Source of the DNA: a bacterium
Lineage (GTDB): Bacteria; UBA9089
Assembly: GCA_003485015.1 (NCBI GenBank)
Contig: DNCN01000005.1
Coordinates: 1-10,950 of the forward strand
Reading direction: 5' to 3'
Length of the DNA: 10,950 nt
Below the pieces are notes generated by a model, which was not told where the DNA came from, did not search any database, and saw only the letters and a list, made by a program, of their open reading frames with translations. Positions 6,670 to 10,950 of this stretch are shown one piece after another. Numbering within the stretch: the stretch's first letter is position 1; each line of letters opens with the position of its first letter. Both the position numbers and the translations under genes were made by a program.

Positions 6670-7626
6670 TCAGCCTTTTCTTTTTAGGTTTACCGTCTGT
6701 TTAATAAGGTAGGTCGGTTTATCTTGAGATTCATGATAGGTCCTAACCAAGAGCTCAGCTAGAAGACCATTTAAGACAAAGAGGATGCTTAAAGTGATAA
6801 GTAGGGCGGTCAGATGTAAGAGAGGACTCTGAATCATCGAGTAACCAAGAGATATCTTTTGAAGAATAATGGTTGTGCCTGAAATCATCCCTAATAGAAA
6901 AAGAAAGAGGCCAATCCCTCCAAAGACATAGCTTGGCTTGGTCGAGAAACTACCCAAGAATTTGACGGTAATTAGATCCAGAAAAACCTTAAATGTCCGC
7001 GAAAGTCCATACTTCGATCTTCCATATCCTCGGGGATGATGTCTAACCTCAAGTTCGGTCACTTTTGCACCCTGCCAGGAGGCCAGAGCAGGCAAGAAAC
7101 GATGCATCTCGCCATAGAGTTTAATATTCTTTATCATTTCAGCCCGATAGGCCTTTAAGGTGCAGCCATAATCGTGTAGATGAACGCCTGTCATCCAGGA
7201 AATGAGTCTATTGGCAAAGAATGAGGGTATACGCCGAGTAAAAAGAGAATCTCTTCTCTTCTTTCGCCAGCCACTAACTATATCATACCCCTCTTCAATC
7301 TTTAAGATCAGTCCAGGAATGTCCTCAGGGTCATTTTGAAAATCCCCATCCATCGGAATGACAATCTTTCCAGAGGCGGCATCAAACCCAGCGGCTAAGG
7401 CTGCAGTCTGGCCGAAATTTCGCCGCAGTTGAATGGCGATTACTCCCCCATCCTTACAGGTTACTTCCTGAAGAACCTCAAAGCTCCTGTCCTTACTACC
7501 ATCATCAACAAAGATGATCTCATACTCTCTGCCAAATCTTTCCAGAACCTCTTTTAGTTTAACGTAGAGGGGAAGGACACCCTTTTCTTCATTAAAGATA
7601 GGGATGATCACAGAAATCTCCATCAT
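6670..7626 (-). CDS. Polyprenyl-phosphate glycosyltransferase, ArnC/GtrB/DPM1-like (GT2)
   Basis: The protein is 318 aa from ATG 7626. The GT-A catalytic domain contains ISVIIPIFNEEKG, IIFVDDGSKDRSFEVL, LRRNFGQTAALAAGF and the DxD-containing IPMDGDFQNDPEDIP, then GWRKKRRDSLFTRRIPSFFANRL in pieces, DYGCTLKAYR and RHHPRGYGRSKYGLSRT. Two C-terminal membrane helices (about residues 235-255 and 270-293) give the ArnC/GtrB topology. Such enzymes load a sugar from a nucleotide donor onto undecaprenyl or dolichyl phosphate at the cytoplasmic face. The next gene is an ArnT-like transferase that would use this lipid-linked sugar. A TTG at 7668 could extend it by 14 residues, but that segment is not family-like, and AAAGGGGGT lies just before ATG 7626 (or 7623). 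The gene heads the operon, about 210 nt after a sigma-70-type promoter. Confidence 0.92.
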   Translation of the reverse strand: MMEISVIIPIFNEEKGVLPLYVKLKEVLERFGREYEIIFVDDGSKDRSFEVLQEVTCKDGGVIAIQLRRNFGQTAALAAGFDAASGKIVIPMDGDFQNDPEDIPGLILKIEEGYDIVSGWRKKRRDSLFTRRIPSFFANRLISWMTGVHLHDYGCTLKAYRAEMIKNIKLYGEMHRFLPALASWQGAKVTELEVRHHPRGYGRSKYGLSRTFKVFLDLITVKFLGSFSTKPSYVFGGIGLFLFLLGMISGTTIILQKISLGYSMIQSPLLHLTALLITLSILFVLNGLLAELLVRTYHESQDKPTYLIKQTVNLKRKG

Positions 7627-7630
7627 TCTT

Positions 7631-7639
7631 ACCCCCTTT
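7631..7639 (-). promoter_or_regulatory. Ribosome-binding site of the ArnC-like gene
   Basis: AAAGGGGGT on the minus strand is separated by AAGA from ATG 7626 (7 nt from ATG 7623). It argues against the TTG start at 7668. Confidence 0.6.
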
Positions 7640-7674
7640 GAAGGCACAGATAGACTTGAAATCTCCAATTCTTC

Positions 7675-7806
7675 TTACTTAGCAAGTTTAACCATCCTTT
7701 GGACTCCTTCAATAATGTTTCCCCTATTTGATATTATCAATAAATCAGATTCAACTAAAGAAAATTGGCTAGTCTTACCCTCTTCCTTTTCAGATATAAG
7801 CAAAAT
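7675..7806 (-). other. Possible micro-ORF or gene remnant in the leader
   Basis: Between an in-frame TAG (7807-7809) and TAA (7675-7677) lie 43 sense codons reading ILLISEKEEGKTSQFSLVES then DLLIISNRGNIIEGVQRMVK and LAK. The composition is protein-like and could be the 3' end of a decayed gene. The only in-frame ATG is at 7695 (MVKLAK), preceded by AAGGAG at a good 8-nt spacing, so a six-residue leader peptide is also possible; TTG at 7803 has no good ribosome site. It is in the same frame as the ArnC-like gene. I recognise no family, and chance is possible. Confidence 0.25.
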
Positions 7807-7844
7807 CTACAACAACTCTAATTTTAAAGGGTTTTTCCAAAAGA

Positions 7845-7873
7845 ATTATATCTCAAAAAATCTCAATCTTCAA
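7845..7873 (-). promoter_or_regulatory. Sigma-70-type promoter of the glycosyltransferase operon
   Basis: On the minus strand TTGAAG (7868-7873) and a perfect TATAAT (7845-7850) are separated by exactly 17 bp. Transcription would start near 7838 and give a leader of about 210 nt before ATG 7626. The 7627-7935 stretch is AT-rich; besides this promoter and the micro-ORF I see no riboswitch or attenuator. Confidence 0.65.
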
Positions 7874-7935
7874 TAGATTTTTAGTAAGGAGATTGGTTTA
7901 TAGGAATGAACAAAACGGAGATTGTCCAGAAGACT

Positions 7936-8391
7936 TTAAGGGTTGGGGGTAGAAGGATTAAGGAGTATGATCTCCCGGCAAGAGTCGGCATAAGGTCTTA
8001 AATGGCTATAGTCTCGGCCGAAGATGAGCCGAGGGTCGATGAGAGAGAGGAGTACCTGGTACTGAAGGTGATAGAGGGTGCTACAAACCTGAAGAGTCTC
8101 TACTCCATCTTTCATGCAGGATTCAAGGATAGGACATGGAGATCGCCACTCAATGACCAAGATACAGTCTGCCTCGTAGACTATCTCACCATATCGAGGG
8201 ATTTCGAGGGATAGGTTCTCTTTATAGAAGATTTCAAGGACCTTCTTCTGCCAACTCCTCCAGGTCTTCCCCTCATAACGAGAACGGTTCTCCTGGTACC
8301 ACCTCACCTTACTCTCAATCTTCTCCTTTATGAAGTTGGTGGTAAGTATAGGATCCTGAAGAATCTTAGAATAGAGAGGCCTTTCAGTCAT
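7936..8391 (-). CDS. Uncharacterised cysteine-motif protein, 151 aa
   Basis: I do not recognise this family with confidence. The protein is soluble, without signal peptide or membrane helix. The N-terminal half is basic and probably helical (FIKEKIESKVRWYQENRSRY, WRSWQKKVLEIFYKEN). The C-terminal half has a pattern that looks like a conserved site: ADCILVIEWRSPCPILESC (C76, C86, C92), VETLQVCSTLYH (C103), LIDPRLIFGRDYSHLRPYAD and SCREIIL (C138). Five cysteines, with CPxLxxC and an RPxxxxC ending, suggest a metal, redox or thiol-catalytic site. A vague resemblance to the L-2-amino-thiazoline-4-carboxylate hydrolase-type domain occurred to me but is not demonstrable. The ATG at 8391 has a good AAGGAGA site, spaced by about 8 nt. 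It is separated from both neighbours by about 250-300 bp, so it may be a single-gene unit; I found no convincing promoter in 8392-8637. Confidence 0.8.
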   Translation of the reverse strand: MTERPLYSKILQDPILTTNFIKEKIESKVRWYQENRSRYEGKTWRSWQKKVLEIFYKENLSLEIPRYGEIVYEADCILVIEWRSPCPILESCMKDGVETLQVCSTLYHLQYQVLLSLIDPRLIFGRDYSHLRPYADSCREIILLNPSTPNP

Positions 8392-8600
8392 TTCTTATTC
8401 TCCTTCTATCTTTAAATTTGGCTCTCCTCCAAAAAATAGTGGATTTGTATCCATCCTGAAAGGAATACTATAGTCTCTTTTTGCTGTCTCTTATCCACAT
8501 TTCCCTTTTTTCAATCCTCAGAAACTATAAGGCATGGGGTCATCAACAACATAATTACAGCCGTAAGAATAAATGAAGTATCTGTGGGTTGAGTGTGATG

Positions 8601-8637
8601 AAAAAACATATCCATCTTTCCAAGAAATTCCAAGATG
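8601..8637 (-). terminator. Weak terminator-like hairpin after the MscS-family gene
   Basis: Directly after the TGA, CATCTT (8632-8637) and AAGATG (8613-8618) can pair across a 13-nt loop, and TTTTTT (8601-8606) follows six bases later. The stem is short and AT-rich, so this is tentative. The rest of 8392-8600 shows no gene or structure I can support. Confidence 0.3.
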
Positions 8638-9267
8638 TCATTCTCTTCCGTAGGTAAAATTCACAATCTTCGATCTACTCAATTCTAAATTGGGTGTAAT
8701 GATGATTGAGCCATCATTTAAATCTACAAAACGAGATCTCCTTACTCCAATATCTAAAACCTTAACCTTCTCGCCAGAAGGAAGTTTTATTTCATCCCCT
8801 ATACGGAAGGGTCGATCGATCATAATTAAAAAACCAGCAATGATATTAGAAATTGTGTCTTGAGCAGCTAAAGCAATGGCGAGAGAGCTTATCCCTAAAG
8901 TAGCGATCAGGGCAGAGATATTTACACCAAGGTTACTTAAGATTATTAGTATCCCTATAATCCAGATAACTATCGATCCTGCTTTCCTCAAAAGGGGGAG
9001 AAATTCGTCCCCCCAGGAGCTCTCTCTCTTTGAGGCAACGTTCTCTCTATACCAAAGAATAAATAGTTGAAAAACCTTTTGAAACCAGTAATTGACTACT
9101 AAGACGAGGAGCATAAAGGCTGCTTTGCTAAGAAACCTATCTATGTCCTCACTTAAAATAGGTTTAAGTTCTAAAGAATATAATCCACATAAGATTAGGA
9201 TCAAGGCGAATAGTAGAAAGGGAAGAATACTCCTCTTAACCAGTTGTTGACGAAACAGTCTCTCCAT
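8638..9267 (-). CDS. MscS-family small-conductance mechanosensitive channel, short form lacking C-terminal domain
   Basis: This 209-aa membrane protein has helices at about 14-33 and 46-72, a third at about 94-112, and the pore-lining TM3 region GVNISALIATLGISSLAIAL at 112-131, followed by AAQDTISNIIAGFLIMIDRP and FRIGDEI. The beta domain comes next (KVKVLDIGVRRSRFVDLNDGS, then IIITPNLELSRSKIVNFT). The protein stops five residues later, where other MscS channels continue for about 80-100 residues into the alpha/beta cage. The channels open under membrane tension and release osmolytes during hypo-osmotic shock. The three frames after the stop show no MscS-like continuation, so this is a real short form or an old truncation. 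The ATG at 9267 has AAGAGGT with 5-nt spacing, and a TTGACA promoter lies upstream. Confidence 0.9.
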   Translation of the reverse strand: MERLFRQQLVKRSILPFLLFALILILCGLYSLELKPILSEDIDRFLSKAAFMLLVLVVNYWFQKVFQLFILWYRENVASKRESSWGDEFLPLLRKAGSIVIWIIGILIILSNLGVNISALIATLGISSLAIALAAQDTISNIIAGFLIMIDRPFRIGDEIKLPSGEKVKVLDIGVRRSRFVDLNDGSIIITPNLELSRSKIVNFTYGRE

Positions 9268-9322
9268 AGATTACCTCTTGGTTTAATTGAATTCTGGGAG
9301 AAGAGGGTCACCATCTATAGGT

Positions 9323-9352
9323 AGGATAACCCTTCAGCCCTAATTTTGTCAA
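9323..9352 (-). promoter_or_regulatory. Sigma-70-type promoter of the MscS-family gene
   Basis: On the minus strand a perfect TTGACA (9347-9352) and TATCCT (9323-9328, four of six consensus bases) are separated by 18 bp. The predicted start near 9316 gives a 5' leader of about 50 nt. A short inverted repeat (GATAA/TTATC, 9353-9367) abuts the -35 box. Confidence 0.55.
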
Positions 9353-9373
9353 GATAATCTTCTTATCCAATCA

Positions 9374-9421
9374 GGAAAAAACAGAAAGAGGCGGGGTTAT
9401 ATCCGGTTTGGTATAACCGCC
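9374..9421 (-). terminator. Rho-independent terminator after the ecfT-like gene
   Basis: Minus-strand GGCGGTTATA (9412-9421) pairs with TATAA..CCGCC (9390-9401, CC bulge) across a loop of about 10 nt, followed by TCTTTCTGTTTTTT. The left arm is inside the last codons of the ecfT-like gene, and the stop codon sits in the right arm. Confidence 0.6.
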
Positions 9422-10191
9422 CCAAGGTGTAGCACAATTCGAAGATAGAGTGTGGTAGCAAGGACCAATGGGAGGAGGAGAATAATAAAGTAGTCAATCT
9501 TGCACATAGTCGGTTCATAGTAAAAGGTCCTTTTTGACCCAGGACTAAACCCCTTAGATTCTAAAGCCATAGCTAAAAGGTTGGTGTAACGGATGGCGTA
9601 GATAAAGAGAGGAACAGCTTGTGGAATAAATTTCTTCAAGCGGCTAAAGATGGAGCCTGATTCCAGATCCAGTCCCCGCGATACCTGTGCCTGGATGATT
9701 GTTGCTCCAGCACTAGCAAAGGTCGGGACAAGCCTCAATGCGGTGGATAGGGCAAAAGCGATTGGATAAGGACATCCCATGCGTATGAGTCCATTGGTCA
9801 ACTCTTCATTCCGTGTTGTTGAGATGAAGAGAAGGCCAATGAATACAAAGGTATCTAAACGGAACCCCATAGCAATTCCATAGAGCAGGGACTCTCGAGT
9901 TACTTGAATGAATCCCCATGACCAGAGGGGGGTGGTGCCTTTTGCAAAGAAAGACCACATTGTGGTACTGAAGAAGAAGAGGAAGATGAGGATAAAACGG
10001 AGTCTCCAGAAGTTTAAGAGTGCCTTGGCAGAGATAGCCATCCCTATTACAGTTAGGCTGATAGCACCCATATAGAGGGGGTGGTTGAAACAGAGGCACA
10101 CAAGGAAGAGGACTACAGCAGCGATGGTCTTTGTACGTGGGTCAAGACGATGAATCCAAGTATTCTTATCAAGATATAGGAAGATATTCAT
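9397..10191 (-). CDS. ecfT: Energy-coupling factor transporter transmembrane protein EcfT
   Basis: EcfT is the integral-membrane scaffold of ECF vitamin and metal importers; it links the two ATPases to an S subunit that binds the substrate. This 264-aa protein has the usual length and opens YLDKNTWIHRLDPRTKTIAA, the family's N-terminal LDPRTK motif (residues 16-21). Helices lie at about 22-35, 38-55, 64-82, 105-124 and 234-255. The two coupling-helix X-R-G signatures that contact the ATPases are present as SRGLDLE (171-177) and ESKGF (211-215); the second has Lys where Arg is usual. The segment GCPYPIAFALSTALRLVP (139-156) also fits. Its ATG overlaps the ecfA stop (ATGA). A terminator follows, so it ends the operon. 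The transported substrate is not indicated here. Confidence 0.93.
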   Translation of the reverse strand: MNIFLYLDKNTWIHRLDPRTKTIAAVVLFLVCLCFNHPLYMGAISLTVIGMAISAKALLNFWRLRFILIFLFFFSTTMWSFFAKGTTPLWSWGFIQVTRESLLYGIAMGFRLDTFVFIGLLFISTTRNEELTNGLIRMGCPYPIAFALSTALRLVPTFASAGATIIQAQVSRGLDLESGSIFSRLKKFIPQAVPLFIYAIRYTNLLAMALESKGFSPGSKRTFYYEPTMCKIDYFIILLLPLVLATTLYLRIVLHLGAVIPNRI

Positions 10192-10950
10192 CTATCATAT
10201 CCTTTCAACTCCTGAACCAATTCTTCCACTGTAAGGGCTTGGGTGCCCAGCCAATTGCTCAATTGAACGATTGGGGGTACACGGAGTGAGGCTTCATTCA
10301 ATTGGGCTTCATTAGAGAAGACCTCTCGGGTAGGACCATCAGAGAAGATGGTACCATCCTTCATAACAATAACCCTCTTTGCATACTCGGAGGCGACCCA
10401 CATTGAATGGGTAATAATAATAATCGTATGGCCCTTTTGGTTTAGGTGTTCCAACATCCCCATCATACTCCGTTGATGACGATAGTCAAGCCCAGTGGTG
10501 GGTTCATCGAGGATGATTACTTGGGGTTGGGCAGTAAGCACAGAAGCCACTGCCACACGCTGACGCTCCCCTTTCGTCAATGTGAAGGGTATCTTCTCCT
10601 CATACCCTTGTAGCTCAACTATCTCTAAGGCCTCGGCCACGCGATCTTCGATCTTTTTAGGATCTTCTTCCAAGACCTTGAGGCCAAAACCCACCTCTTC
10701 CTTCACTGTTCTGGCGAAGATTTGATGGTCTGGGTTCTGGAATACATATCCAACCAGTCGGGCAAGTTCACAGCGACTGTATTTCGTGGTAGGCTTTTCT
10801 TGAATAAGCACATGGCCAGAGGTGGGCTTTAATAGTCCATTCAACTGCTTGGCCAGGGTAGTCTTTCCAGATCCATTCTGACCCAAAAGGGCGATAAATT
10901 CTCCCTCATAGATGGAGAGATCTATCCCCCGGAGGGCTTCAACATCCAAG
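10188..10950 (-). CDS. ecfA: Energy-coupling factor transporter ATPase EcfA (5'-truncated by window edge)
   Basis: An ABC ATPase open at the right edge. The TTG at 10949 is simply Leu within LDVEALRGIDLSIYEGEFIA, because the first strand and A-loop of the domain should lie further upstream. Counting from that codon: Walker A GQNGSGKTT (23-31), Q-loop VGYVFQNPDHQIF (Q71), signature LTKGERQRVA (124-133, a variant of LSGGQ), Walker B VIILDE with Glu149, D-loop TGLD (152-155) and switch His181 (IIITHS). The C-terminal segment LRVPPIVQLSNWLG, followed by LTVEELVQELKGYD, is typical of EcfA/CbiO ATPases. It powers import by the ECF complex together with a second EcfA and the coupled EcfT. The partner ATPase and S subunit presumably lie beyond 10950. 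Confidence 0.93.
   Translation of the reverse strand, partial: LDVEALRGIDLSIYEGEFIALLGQNGSGKTTLAKQLNGLLKPTSGHVLIQEKPTTKYSRCELARLVGYVFQNPDHQIFARTVKEEVGFGLKVLEEDPKKIEDRVAEALEIVELQGYEEKIPFTLTKGERQRVAVASVLTAQPQVIILDEPTTGLDYRHQRSMMGMLEHLNQKGHTIIIITHSMWVASEYAKRVIVMKDGTIFSDGPTREVFSNEAQLNEASLRVPPIVQLSNWLGTQALTVEELVQELKGYDR

Noticed and set aside
7604..7876. Plus-strand open frame of 90 codons across the AT-rich leader
   Set aside because: Its 5' part overlaps the ArnC-like start antisense, it is rich in Asn, Ser and Ile as expected from AT-rich non-coding DNA, and the minus-strand promoter lies within it.
8392..8600. Search for a promoter or riboswitch upstream of the 151-aa gene
   Set aside because: TATAGT-like -10 boxes are present, but none has an acceptable -35 at 16-18 bp, and no known riboswitch core was seen.
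8621..8637. TTCCAAG direct repeat separated by AAA
   Set aside because: Only two 7-bp copies within AT-rich DNA; explained as part of the weak hairpin region.
8554..8642. Short minus-strand ORF beginning MTSWNFLERW, overlapping the MscS stop by ATGA
   Set aside because: Its 28 codons do not resemble the missing MscS domain, and the purine run before it is too close to serve as a ribosome site.

Overview
This is a bacterial window in which every convincing gene lies on the minus strand, so transcription runs from high to low coordinates. It has bacterial features: Shine-Dalgarno sites, sigma-70-like promoters, ATGA stop/start couplings, an ECF transporter module, an Opp/Dpp-type ABC permease pair and a ComEA-like protein. 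Moderate base composition, frequent GTG/TTG starts and visible AGA/AGG arginine codons would suit an uncultured anaerobic or thermophilic lineage. I cannot name the phylum from sequence alone.

Right end (about 9370-10950): a 5'-truncated EcfA ATPase is coupled by ATGA to EcfT. These are the energizing half of a group-II energy-coupling-factor vitamin or metal importer; the substrate-binding S subunit is not in the window. A rho-independent-type hairpin ends the unit. Next comes a single-gene mechanosensitive channel of the MscS family with its own TTGACA promoter. It stops right after the beta domain and lacks the usual C-terminal cage. Then comes a 151-aa unrecognised cysteine-containing protein (7936-8391), flanked by two non-coding stretches.

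Left and centre (1-7850): a promoter (TTGAAG, 17 bp, TATAAT at 7845-7873) and a roughly 210-nt leader precede seven tightly packed genes, probably one transcription unit. In order they are an ArnC/DPM1-like polyprenyl-phosphate glycosyltransferase, an ArnT/GT39-like membrane glycosyltransferase, an asparagine-synthetase-like amidotransferase, a membrane-anchored double helix-hairpin-helix (ComEA-like) protein, DppB-like and DppC-like permeases, and a second GT2 glycosyltransferase cut by the window edge. The first two make a plausible two-step pathway: charge a lipid phosphate with sugar, then transfer it outside the membrane. The amidotransferase could amidate a sugar or other product of the same pathway.

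The most unusual points are as follows. (1) The asparagine-synthetase-like enzyme has lost its glutaminase nucleophile and two other glutamine-site residues, while its ATP/synthetase site is intact. (2) Two short tandem repeats sit in frame inside coding sequence: five heptamers in the asparagine-synthetase-like gene and two 9-mers in the ComEA-like gene, both in inter-domain linkers. (3) The MscS protein is short. (4) The cysteine-motif protein is uncharacterised. (5) A protein-like 43-codon remnant or micro-ORF lies in the leader. I saw no CRISPR array, tRNA, rRNA, IS element or clear defence system.
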